Below are positions 34,781 to 42,462 of a stretch of DNA of 64,000 nt, one piece after another. The notes beneath the pieces were generated by a model that ran no database searches, was not told where the DNA came from, and was given only the letters and a program-made list of their open reading frames with translations. Position 1 is the stretch's first letter. Each line of letters begins with the position of its first letter. The stretch covers positions 1 through 64,000 of the forward strand of contig DJTE01000001.1 in NCBI GenBank assembly GCA_002439165.1, given 5' to 3'. Position numbers and translations under genes: made by a program. This DNA is from Chryseobacterium indologenes (GTDB lineage: Bacteria; Bacteroidota; Bacteroidia; Flavobacteriales; Weeksellaceae).

Positions 34781-35853
34781 TGAAAGGTAAAATATTGTTA
34801 TTGACGCTGACCTCTGTTTTAAGTTTTTCACAGCAGAAGAATGTGAAAATATCCAATCTTCAGCCCGCCTCGGAAAACCGCTATTTCCCTGTTGTTGCCT
34901 ATGCTGAAAAGCCTGTTGTAGCCAATAAAATTAATACACTTTTGCAGGTGGATCAGCTGGAATATGTTCCCGGAGCAGGAGGGAACCCTTTTAATATGGT
35001 TTCTGGAGGGGAAAATGCCAGCTATATTCATTTTTACAGCTGGGAAAAAATGGATAGCCCGAAAAATATCCTGAGCATCGCCATGGATGGTGAAAGTTCA
35101 GGGGCTTACCCGGAAAGTTTTTTTCTCTGGAAAAATTTTGATCTGCGGACAGGGAATCTTATCAATGCCAGGGATCTATTTAAGCCGGAGGCTGTAAAAA
35201 CAATAGAAAACCTGATTCAGAAAAGAGTAAAAAAGGAAATTAACAACTATGTTACTCAGTTAAAAGCCGAGCCTAAACAGACTGATGAAATTCTGAGCCA
35301 GATTGGCCTGTATGAAGAATGTTATACAGACTATACATTGGCAGGTATCGGATATTATTTTAAAACAGATAAGATCAAATTTATTACAGAAAGGTGCTCC
35401 AATCATGCCATGAGAGCATTGGATGAACTGGCGGAGCACGTGGTGGAGTTTTCTTACAAAGAACTGGATAAATACCTGAGCCCTTATGCCAAAAACTTAC
35501 TGAACGGGTCTGACTTGGTGGAAAAAACAGGTCTGCAGAACAAACTGTATAAAGGAAAAATTGACGGCAAATACCCGATAACCGTTTTGATTAAAGAAGT
35601 TTATGGTGATAAGGAAGACAGTTCCGTTGCAGCAGTGTACTGGTATGATAAAAATAAAAAACTGATCGAATGGAACGGGAAGCTGAAAGGTAGCCACCTC
35701 TCCCTCACAGAAAGCGATTATTACAGTGAAGAAGCAAGACAGTGGATGCTGAAGGGCTTTGTAGAGGCAGACATAATAGAGAATAAAATCTCCGGAACCT
35801 GGCAGGATTATAAAACGAAAAAATATTTAACCCTCGAATTAGAAGAATTATAA
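34780..35853 (+). CDS. Secreted DUF3298/DUF4163-like protein
   Basis: The 357-residue protein has a signal peptide (1-18, LTLTSVLSFSQ). The mature part resembles the RsiV/PdaC-type DUF3298 fold: ENASYIHFYSWEKMDSPKNIL, AYPESFFLWKNFDLRTGNLI (dual-strand core), KRVKKEINNYV and LAGIGYYFKTDKIKFITE. A C-terminal extension (about 250-357) follows. Function is unknown; the fold usually occurs in extracytoplasmic proteins. Coupled to the 55-residue gene by TAATG and only 1 bp from the DUF423 gene. Confidence 0.6.
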   Translation: MKGKILLLTLTSVLSFSQQKNVKISNLQPASENRYFPVVAYAEKPVVANKINTLLQVDQLEYVPGAGGNPFNMVSGGENASYIHFYSWEKMDSPKNILSIAMDGESSGAYPESFFLWKNFDLRTGNLINARDLFKPEAVKTIENLIQKRVKKEINNYVTQLKAEPKQTDEILSQIGLYEECYTDYTLAGIGYYFKTDKIKFITERCSNHAMRALDELAEHVVEFSYKELDKYLSPYAKNLLNGSDLVEKTGLQNKLYKGKIDGKYPITVLIKEVYGDKEDSSVAAVYWYDKNKKLIEWNGKLKGSHLSLTESDYYSEEARQWMLKGFVEADIIENKISGTWQDYKTKKYLTLELEEL

Positions 35854-35854
35854 A

Positions 35855-36241
35855 ATGAAAACAGTTACTTTAGTTTTTGGAGCAGTCTATGGAATGCTTT
35901 CTGTGATACTTGGAGCATTCGGAGCTCATGCCTTAAAGAAAATATTATCCGTGGAAAGGCTGGAAAGTTTTGAAACCGGAGTGAGATACCAGATGTATGC
36001 GGCGTTCTTTTTGCTGATCATCGGATACATCCTGAAATTTGAAACCTCTTCCGAAAAATGGACTTCCATTCTGATGATTGCAGGCACTTTCCTGTTTTCA
36101 GTAAGTATCTATTTCCTGAGTTTACAGGATTATTTGGGAGCAAACCTGAAATTTTTGGGACCTGTAACTCCGCTTGGCGGGCTCCTTATGATCTTAAGCT
36201 GGGGAATGCTTATCCTTTATTTTGCCAAAAATAAAATCTAA
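35855..36241 (+). CDS. DUF423 membrane protein
   Basis: The 128-residue protein has four hydrophobic helices and the DUF423 signature LGAFGAHALKKIL (18-30) and FETGVRYQMYAAF. Function is unknown. It is 1 bp from the preceding gene and 2 bp from the ClC gene. Confidence 0.88.
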   Translation: MKTVTLVFGAVYGMLSVILGAFGAHALKKILSVERLESFETGVRYQMYAAFFLLIIGYILKFETSSEKWTSILMIAGTFLFSVSIYFLSLQDYLGANLKFLGPVTPLGGLLMILSWGMLILYFAKNKI

Positions 36242-36243
36242 AA

Positions 36244-37521
36244 ATGAAAATCAATAGAAGAAGGCGGCTAATACGTACATTCAATCTTCTGGATCAGCCT
36301 ATAAGATTCAATCCTTTTGTATTCAGCCGTACTTTTTTTATGTGGGCTTTTACCGGTTTGATAGGCGGTATTATTGCCGGAGGTTACTGGATCATTCTGG
36401 AACATTTTACCGGATTTTTAGCTGAATTCCAGGGATGGATGGTCATTCCTGTCATGGCAGTCTGCGGGCTCCTTGCCGGGCTGGTCATTCATTTTATCGG
36501 AGATCCGGGAGAAATCCATCTGATCGTTAATAACATCAGATTCAACAAAGGAAAGCTGGATCCGAAGAATAACCCTTCTATGATTCTTTCTTCTCTTTTT
36601 TGCGTAGCATCAGGAGGAAGTCTCGGACCGGAAGCCCCTCTGGTACAGGTTACCGGCTCTACCGGAACATGGTTGGGGAAAATTTTCAGATTAAAAGGGG
36701 AAGAGCTGCGCTCATTGAGTATCGCCGGAATGGCTTCAGGATTTACGGCCCTGTTCGGAGCTCCGCTTGGAGGAAGCCTTTTCTCTCTTGAAATCCTGCA
36801 CCATAAGCATGCGGTGGAATATTACAAAGCCATTATTCCTGCTCTGGTAGCCAGCTGCTTCAGCTACCTGATGTTTGCCCTGATCATTCACCTGGGAATC
36901 GGGGCAACCTGGGATCTGAAGGCTTATCACTATACCGGAGTATATGATTTTTTGTATGCTTCTTTATTTGGAATGGTGGCCACAGCCTTTGGATGGATCT
37001 TTATTTTTGTAGTAAAGTTTTTCAAAAAAGTTTTCGGGTACAGAAAATTCCCGATTTATATCAAAACACTGACAGGAGGAATTATTTTAGGAATTATTGC
37101 CTATTATTTTCCACTTACAAGATATTTCGGGCATAACGAGATCAATCAGCTGATCAACGGAAATTTTGCCCTGAATTTTCTGATCGTTATTCTGGTTTTT
37201 AAAATATTGGCAATTGCTATAACGGTAACCTCAGGATGGAGAGGTGGTTTTATTATTCCGCTGTTCTTTGTAGGAACAACATTAGGATTAATTATTCATA
37301 ACCTGTTTCCGAATGTAAATACCACTCTGGCAATTGTGAGCTGTATGGCTGCCATCAATGCATGTGTGACCAGAACACCGATGAGCACCACCATTATCCT
37401 GGGAACCCTTACCGGATTTACCTATTTTGTACCCATCCTGTTTGCAAGTCTTACCGGATATTTCCTGGCTCCGAAAATTCCTTTTATCGGCTCCCAGTCA
37501 GAAAAACTGTCGGAAGAATAA
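36244..37521 (+). CDS. ClC-family chloride channel or transporter
   Basis: The 425-residue membrane protein has about ten to twelve hydrophobic segments. The selectivity region GGSLGPEAPLVQVTG (about residues 123-137) carries the gating glutamate in GPEAP, where classical members have GREGP. GAPLGGSLFSLEILHHKH and GWRGGFIIPLFFVG follow. There are no CBS domains. Whether it is a channel or a chloride/proton exchanger cannot be told from the sequence alone. Last gene of the operon. Confidence 0.9.
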   Translation: MKINRRRRLIRTFNLLDQPIRFNPFVFSRTFFMWAFTGLIGGIIAGGYWIILEHFTGFLAEFQGWMVIPVMAVCGLLAGLVIHFIGDPGEIHLIVNNIRFNKGKLDPKNNPSMILSSLFCVASGGSLGPEAPLVQVTGSTGTWLGKIFRLKGEELRSLSIAGMASGFTALFGAPLGGSLFSLEILHHKHAVEYYKAIIPALVASCFSYLMFALIIHLGIGATWDLKAYHYTGVYDFLYASLFGMVATAFGWIFIFVVKFFKKVFGYRKFPIYIKTLTGGIILGIIAYYFPLTRYFGHNEINQLINGNFALNFLIVILVFKILAIAITVTSGWRGGFIIPLFFVGTTLGLIIHNLFPNVNTTLAIVSCMAAINACVTRTPMSTTIILGTLTGFTYFVPILFASLTGYFLAPKIPFIGSQSEKLSEE

Positions 37522-37583
37522 TAGTTTTCAGCCGATATGTTAAAAATCAAGTCCGATGTACTTTAATTTTTGAATGAAGAATC

Positions 37584-37613
37584 TTGAACTTCCGTCTCTT
37601 TTTAGTAAATTTG
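37584..37613 (+). promoter_or_regulatory. Promoter of sucC
   Basis: TTG (37584-37586), 19-nt spacer, TAAATTTG (37606-37613): exact consensus. The 5' leader of about 35 nt is A-rich, as is usual for strongly expressed genes of this phylum. Confidence 0.75.
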
Positions 37614-37651
37614 TCAACCTTTAAATTTTAAAATAAAATAATAAAAATAAT

Positions 37652-38842
37652 ATGAATCTTCACGAGTATCAATCAAAAGAGATTTTATCAAAGTACGGAG
37701 TAGCTATCCAACGTGGTTTCGTTGCAAACAACGTAGAAGAAGCCGTAGCTGCTGCTGAAAAACTAACTGCAGAAACAGGCGCTCAGGGATGGGTCGTAAA
37801 AGCACAGATCCACGCAGGGGGTCGTGGTAAAGGTGGTGGTGTAAAGTTCTCTCCTAACATGGATAAACTTAAGGAAAACGCTCAGAACATCATCGGAATG
37901 CAGCTGGTAACTCCACAAACTTCTGCTGAGGGTAAAAAAGTAAATTCTGTTTTGATTGCAGAGGATGTATATTATCCAGGTGAAACGGAAACTAAAGAAT
38001 TTTACGTTTCTATTCTTTTAGACAGAGCTGAAGGTAAAAATACAGTAGTATATTCTACGGAAGGAGGTATGGATATTGAGCATGTTGCTGAAGTAACTCC
38101 TCACCTGATCCACAAAGAAATCATTGATCCTGCTTTAGGGCTTCAGGGATTCCAGGCCAGAAAAATTGCTTTCAACCTTGGTCTTGAAGGAAATGCTTTC
38201 AAAGAATTTACTAAATTCATTACTTCTCTATACAATGCTTATACAGGTATCGATGCTTCTCTTTTCGAGATCAACCCTGTATTGAAAACTTCCGATAACA
38301 AAATTATCGCGGTTGATGCTAAAGTAACTCTTGACGACAACTCATTGTTCCGTCACAAAGATTTAGCTGAACTTAGAGATACAAGAGAAGAAGATCCAAT
38401 GGATGTAGAAGCTGGTGAAGCCGGTCTTAACTTCGTAAAACTTGATGGTAACGTTGCTTGTATGGTAAACGGTGCCGGTCTTGCAATGGCTACAATGGAT
38501 ATCATCAAATTATCAGGTGGTAACCCGGCTAACTTCCTTGACGTAGGAGGTACTGCTGATGCTCAGAGAGTACAGACTGCTTTCGGAATCATCCTTAGAG
38601 ATCCAAACGTAAAAGCAATCCTTATCAACATCTTCGGAGGTATCGTAAGATGCGACAGAGTTGCTCAGGGAGTTGTAGATGCTTACAGAGCAATGGGTAG
38701 CCTTCCGGTTCCGTTGATCGTAAGATTACAGGGAACTAATGCAGTAGAAGCTAAGCAGCTGATCGACGAGTCAGGACTTCCTGTACATTCTGCGATTACG
38801 TTAGAAGAAGCAGCCAACAAAGTAAAAGAAGTTTTAGCATAA
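37652..38842 (+). CDS. sucC: Succinyl-CoA ligase beta subunit
   Basis: The 396-residue TCA-cycle enzyme subunit has an ATP-grasp domain (MNLHEYQSKEILSKYGV; VKAQIHAGGRGKGGGVK, 49-65) and a C-terminal CoA-ligase domain (VNGAGLAMATMDIIKLSGG, NIFGGIVRCDRVA). It makes ATP or GTP from succinyl-CoA together with the alpha subunit. sucD is not adjacent, as is common in this phylum. Own promoter and terminator. Codon choice favours the frequent codons of a highly expressed gene. Confidence 0.97.
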   Translation: MNLHEYQSKEILSKYGVAIQRGFVANNVEEAVAAAEKLTAETGAQGWVVKAQIHAGGRGKGGGVKFSPNMDKLKENAQNIIGMQLVTPQTSAEGKKVNSVLIAEDVYYPGETETKEFYVSILLDRAEGKNTVVYSTEGGMDIEHVAEVTPHLIHKEIIDPALGLQGFQARKIAFNLGLEGNAFKEFTKFITSLYNAYTGIDASLFEINPVLKTSDNKIIAVDAKVTLDDNSLFRHKDLAELRDTREEDPMDVEAGEAGLNFVKLDGNVACMVNGAGLAMATMDIIKLSGGNPANFLDVGGTADAQRVQTAFGIILRDPNVKAILINIFGGIVRCDRVAQGVVDAYRAMGSLPVPLIVRLQGTNAVEAKQLIDESGLPVHSAITLEEAANKVKEVLA

Positions 38843-38862
38843 TCTAAAATTTTCAGATAAAT

Positions 38863-38893
38863 AAAACCGTTTCACTTGTGGAACGGTTTTTTT
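38863..38893 (+). terminator. Terminator of sucC
   Basis: AAAACCGTT (38863-38871) pairs with AACGGTTTT (38882-38890), with a further CAC/GTG pairing inside and a T7 tail. Confidence 0.88.
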
Positions 38894-38990
38894 GTTGGAT
38901 AATGAAATACAGAAAATGAAGGGTAATAAAAATCAGAACTGATGACTTTGGCTGATTTTCCAAAAAAACTTTTAGTGTGGCCACAGAATT

Positions 38991-39054
38991 TATTCAACAG
39001 AGGTGGACTTTAATCCGCCTGAATAATAAATAATAATCCATTGGCTTTAGCCAA
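38991..39054. repeat. Pair of intergenic hairpins (GGTGGA/TCCGCC and TTGGCT/AGCCAA)
   Basis: AGGTGGA-CTTTAA-TCCGCCT (39001-39020) and TTGGCT-TT-AGCCAA (39041-39054) stand 20 bp apart, with ATTC and GAAT flanking the first. They look like a known style of dispersed hairpin in Chryseobacterium intergenic regions, recalled but not checked. Confidence 0.5.
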
Positions 39055-39070
39055 AACCTATACAGTAAAT

Positions 39071-39150
39071 TTTCAAAATCTGCATGATCTGACTAATCAG
39101 CGGGATAAAAATATCCATAAAGATCTTTGAAATCAATGAAATCTGTGGGG
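39071..39150. repeat. Dispersed intergenic repeat fragment
   Basis: AAAATCTGCATGATCTGAC and AATCAGCGGGATAAAAATA match the first block of the array unit, followed by AATCAATGAAATCTGTGGGG. Confidence 0.5.
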
Positions 39151-39271
39151 AATTATTTTTACCACAAAAGGCACAAAAGGTTTTGACACTTTAGAAATTT
39201 TTAAGTATAAATACTTTATGCATAAGAAGTTCACATAAGATAAAAATAGTAGATTTTTATGTATTTCAACG

Positions 39272-39386
39272 ATGCGAAATTTTATCGGAGATGAAATCAC
39301 CGCGCCTTTTTTATGGAATTGATCAAATTATTTTTGCGACCCTCCATATTCCAGCAAAAATCTGCATGATCTGCAAGAGATTTTAA
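39272..39386. repeat. Solo, decayed copy of the tandem-array unit
   Basis: In the same order as the array: GCGAAATTTTATCGGAGATGAAAT (in part) near 39274-39296, CGCGCCTT, an ATGGAATTGATCAAATTA stretch in place of ATGAATCAGGTAAAAAAA, a cc-tcc-tatt link, CCAGCAAAAATCTGCATGATCTGC, and AGATTTTAAAAATAAAAA. This shows the array unit also exists as a single copy about 15 kb away. The rest of the 38843-39396 gap holds no supported gene. Confidence 0.65.
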
Positions 39387-39396
39387 AAATAAAAAA

Positions 39397-40281
39397 TTAT
39401 TTATCATGGCTCTCCTGCTGATTATTTTCTCCGGTAGTAATACTGATGCTTGTAGGGGTTACCAGCTGGATTTTATCCACATCAAATCGTTCTTTAATAT
39501 TAAGATAGGCTTTACTTCTTACCTGAGCCAGGTTGGCACCTACCTTTATCCAGAATTTTACCTGAAGATTGAATGAACCCTGCTTCAGATCGGTGAAAAT
39601 AACTTCTGCCGTATCGAGTTTATCAACATCATCAAGATTTTTTACCACATCCAGAATACCTTTCTGGGCTTTGCTGATATCTTCATCGGCAGGAATTTCA
39701 AAATTTAGAATAATTCTCCGTTGTGGGGACGCCGTAATATTGTAGAAAGGAGCATTGAAGACCACCTGATTGGGAATATAAGCCTTCTTCCCGTCATCCG
39801 TAAGAATCTTTGTCGTTAAAAAACCAATTTCCTGAACCGTCCCGGAATGAGCCCCGATGGTAATATAATCCCCGACTTTGAAAGCTTTGTCTATGCCGAT
39901 AAGGGCTCCTGAAAAAATGCTGGAAACAAGATCCTTCAGTGCTACCCCGGCAATTACCCCGGCTACCCCTAAACTTCCGATAAATTTCCAGAGAAATCCG
40001 CTGAAACCCATAATTTCCAGAGAGATAAAGGTTCCCATCAGCATGATCAGAAACCGGAATACGCTGATAAGTGTGACCAGAGAACTTTCTTTCTGGCTTT
40101 TAGGGAAAAATTTATGGAATAACTTTACTGCAATCTGGCTTAAATATTTACTGGTAATAAGAAAGAAGGTAAACACCAGAATTCCGACAATCAGTTTCGG
40201 GGTAAGTTCGGCAAATGTTATATACCAGTTTTCCAGTACTTTGTAAACCATTTCTATATAACTGAGCCCTGTTTTCTCCAT
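39397..40281 (-). CDS. MscS-family mechanosensitive ion channel
   Basis: The 294-residue protein has three N-terminal transmembrane helices. The pore-lining third helix (GSLGVAGVIAGVALKDLVSS, about 102-121) has the Gly/Ala packing pattern of MscS, followed by the beta domain FKVGDYITIGAHSGTVQEIGF and a C-terminal cytosolic domain. It protects against hypo-osmotic shock. Small size, like E. coli MscS. Divergent from the peroxiredoxin gene. Confidence 0.93.
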   Translation of the reverse strand: MEKTGLSYIEMVYKVLENWYITFAELTPKLIVGILVFTFFLITSKYLSQIAVKLFHKFFPKSQKESSLVTLISVFRFLIMLMGTFISLEIMGFSGFLWKFIGSLGVAGVIAGVALKDLVSSIFSGALIGIDKAFKVGDYITIGAHSGTVQEIGFLTTKILTDDGKKAYIPNQVVFNAPFYNITASPQRRIILNFEIPADEDISKAQKGILDVVKNLDDVDKLDTAEVIFTDLKQGSFNLQVKFWIKVGANLAQVRSKAYLNIKERFDVDKIQLVTPTSISITTGENNQQESHDK

Positions 40282-40326
40282 AGATGAATTATTTTTAATT
40301 AAATATATAAATTTTCAGCAAAAGTT

Positions 40327-40362
40327 TTGCCAGTTTCAAAAAGTCTACTAAATTTGTAGACT
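40327..40362 (+). promoter_or_regulatory. Peroxiredoxin promoter with a palindrome over the -7 box
   Basis: TTG (40327-40329), 19-nt spacer, TAAATTTG (40349-40356) is an exact promoter. AGTCTAC (40342-40348) and GTAGACT (40356-40362) are perfect 7-bp inverted arms that flank the -7 box, so a dimeric repressor bound there would block transcription. Confidence 0.65.
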
Positions 40363-40378
40363 AATAAAGCGTAATAAT

Positions 40379-41014
40379 ATGTCAATTAAACTAGGAGATA
40401 CAGCCCCGGACTTTCAGGCAGAGACCTCATCAGGTGATATTAATTTTTATGAATTCTTAGGAAACTCATGGGGAATTCTTTTTTCTCATCCTGCCGATTA
40501 TACACCCGTTTGCACTACGGAATTAGGATATACATCGAAACTGAAATCCGAATTTGAGAAGCGGGATGCAAAAGTAATTGCTTTAAGTGTAGACGGAGTA
40601 GAGGACCATCAGAACTGGATCAGAGATATTAATGAAACCCAGAACACCGAAGTGCAGTTCCCCATTATTGCAGATAAAGACAGAAAGATTTCAGAACTTT
40701 ATGATTTTATTCATCCTAATGCTTCCGCAACAGCTACGGTACGCTCCCTGCTGATTATTGATCCGGAAAAAAAGGTAAGGCTGATTATTACCTATCCGGC
40801 TTCCACAGGAAGAAACTTTAATGAAATTATCAGAGTGCTGGATTCTCTTCAGTTGGTTGATTCCCATAAAATAGCAACTCCCGTGAACTGGGAAAATGGC
40901 GATGATGTTATTATTCCTCCGGCAATTTCCACAGAAGATGCCCGGAAGCTGTTCCCGAAAGGAGTCACTGAAATAAAACCGTATCTGAGATATACGCCCC
41001 AACCGAATACATGA
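40379..41014 (+). CDS. Peroxiredoxin, 1-Cys (Prx6-like)
   Basis: The 211-residue protein has peroxidatic Cys45 in HPADYTPVCTTE (37-48), the Prx6-type insertion, and a C-terminal arm with VNWENGDDVIIPPAIS. There is no resolving cysteine in the usual position, so it is a 1-Cys type that reduces hydrogen peroxide and organic peroxides in the cytosol. The promoter carries a 7-bp palindrome, which suggests repression under low stress. It ends at a strong terminator shared with the outer-membrane protein gene. Confidence 0.93.
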   Translation: MSIKLGDTAPDFQAETSSGDINFYEFLGNSWGILFSHPADYTPVCTTELGYTSKLKSEFEKRDAKVIALSVDGVEDHQNWIRDINETQNTEVQFPIIADKDRKISELYDFIHPNASATATVRSLLIIDPEKKVRLIITYPASTGRNFNEIIRVLDSLQLVDSHKIATPVNWENGDDVIIPPAISTEDARKLFPKGVTEIKPYLRYTPQPNT

Positions 41015-41053
41015 TTTATTTGATTTTTTATAGTTTAGTTTTAATTTGTACGA

Positions 41054-41086
41054 AAAGCGGCCCGGAAAATATTTTCGGGCCGCTTT
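41054..41086. terminator. Bidirectional terminator between peroxiredoxin and OMP genes
   Basis: AAAGCGGCCCG (41054-41064) pairs with CGGGCCGCTTT (41076-41086), with further AAAATATTTT pairing in the loop. Confidence 0.88.
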
Positions 41087-41106
41087 CAATGGATCAGTTG
41101 ATGTAA

Positions 41107-41694
41107 TTATTTTACATCTCTTGCGATATCTTTAGCTTTTGAAGTAGGCAGATAAATACTGAATCCTACGTTGAAAGTAATATTTGAATTTAAACCTTCG
41201 CTACCGAAACCGGCCTGACCCTGATATTTAACAAGACCTTCCAATCCGATATTCGGAGTAATGAAGTAAGAGTACCCTGGACCTACACCGAAATCAAGAC
41301 CTGTTGTGGAATTACCGTTTTCAACAGATGATCCTCCGATACCTACGTTACCTTCAAAAAACCAACGTCCGTGGTTTAATAAATTGTCCACTCCTTTTTC
41401 ACCCGGAGACAGATAATAACGTCCTAATCCACCGACTGCATAATCAAATCGGGTTGGGCTTCCGTTTGTAACTTTGCTTATTCCTAAATTAACATATCCT
41501 CCGACAGCAACATTATCCTGTATAAAATAAGCGCCTTTTGGCTGAAGAGCAACGCTGTACCCGCCACCTGTATTTAATCCGAAGTTACTTGTTAAAAGGC
41601 TGCTTCCTACCAACCAGTTGCCTTTTTGAATCTGAGCGTTAGCAGTTGTTGCCAAACCTGCTGCCAATATCCCTGCAAAAATTAGTTTTTTCAT
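41107..41694 (-). CDS. Outer-membrane beta-barrel protein
   Basis: The 195-residue protein has a signal peptide (1-21, AGLATTANAQ). Strands such as GNWLVGSSLLTSNFGLN, GYSVALQPKGAYFIQDNVAVGGYVN and GLDFGVGPGYSYFITPNIGLEG alternate hydrophobic and polar residues, as in small barrels of eight strands (PF13568-like). Ligand and partner are not known. Upstream lies TGGCAC-N5-TTGT (minus strand, 41759-41745), which resembles a sigma-54 -24/-12 site with one base off. Confidence 0.75.
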   Translation of the reverse strand: MKKLIFAGILAAGLATTANAQIQKGNWLVGSSLLTSNFGLNTGGGYSVALQPKGAYFIQDNVAVGGYVNLGISKVTNGSPTRFDYAVGGLGRYYLSPGEKGVDNLLNHGRWFFEGNVGIGGSSVENGNSTTGLDFGVGPGYSYFITPNIGLEGLVKYQGQAGFGSEGLNSNITFNVGFSIYLPTSKAKDIARDVK

Positions 41695-41855
41695 AATTTA
41701 TTATTTTAATAATTAAATGTTATCATTTGTAGAATACAAGAAAAACAAGAAATGTGCCAAGTTTCTTAATTTTAGATAATTTTTCTGAATAAGTGTTAAT
41801 TTCAGGATAGTGAAAAATAAAAATTATTTAGTTAAAATTTTGAAGATTTTATAAT

Positions 41856-42371
41856 TTACAGATACAGGAGAATAATGGAAATCACCAGTCCGGCAATGGT
41901 AAATTTGATGCCTCTTTTGAAAGCTTTGGTTTTGGGATTAAACATCCAGAAGCTGGAAATGACAAAGAAAAATAAAGAGATTCCAAAGAAAGTGTTCAGA
42001 GGCGATAGCGGTTCCTTAGACTGGGATTTGTGAAGTTTTACCATCTTGTCCAGAACAAAGGGAAGTTCTTTTTTAGCATATTTTGCCTTTCCGGTAGAAG
42101 CATCATACGTTCCCTGTTTAAAATAAAGGATATTGCCTTCTGTCTTTTCCACTTCAAGGCCTTTGATCTTCAGTTCTTTTCCCAGTTCTTTTTCTGAAAG
42201 GTTGGTGGCTAACGTTTTATCATACTTTTTTTCTTTTTTCAGAAAATCAGTATCCCTGTAAACGAGCAATACACCGCTTACCGCATAAATTGCCATTATC
42301 CCGGCCAGGAAATAACCCAGATACCGGTGGGTGATTCTCATAAAAGTTCTCGTGTCTTTAATTTTGTCCAT
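41856..42371 (-). CDS. PepSY-associated membrane protein
   Basis: The 171-residue protein has an N-terminal transmembrane helix after RITHRYLGYFLAGIMAIYAV (9-28), a periplasmic stretch with PepSY-like character (DKTLATNLSEKEL, YFKQGTYDASTGKAKY), and two further hydrophobic helices (FFGISLFFFVISSFWMF; FTIAGLVISIILLYL). Such proteins accompany siderophore receptors and are thought to help iron reduction or release. Lies 91 bp downstream of the receptor gene on the same strand. ATG 42371 was chosen, 9 codons into the longest frame. Confidence 0.8.
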   Translation of the reverse strand: MDKIKDTRTFMRITHRYLGYFLAGIMAIYAVSGVLLVYRDTDFLKKEKKYDKTLATNLSEKELGKELKIKGLEVEKTEGNILYFKQGTYDASTGKAKYAKKELPFVLDKMVKLHKSQSKEPLSPLNTFFGISLFFFVISSFWMFNPKTKAFKRGIKFTIAGLVISIILLYL

Positions 42372-42462
42372 ATCGTATTGTTTGTTTTTTAAATTCAAAA
42401 AGCGGAAGCTGCAAAAATGCAGTTTCCACTTGATTGATGAAATTACTGTCAGTATTTAATTC

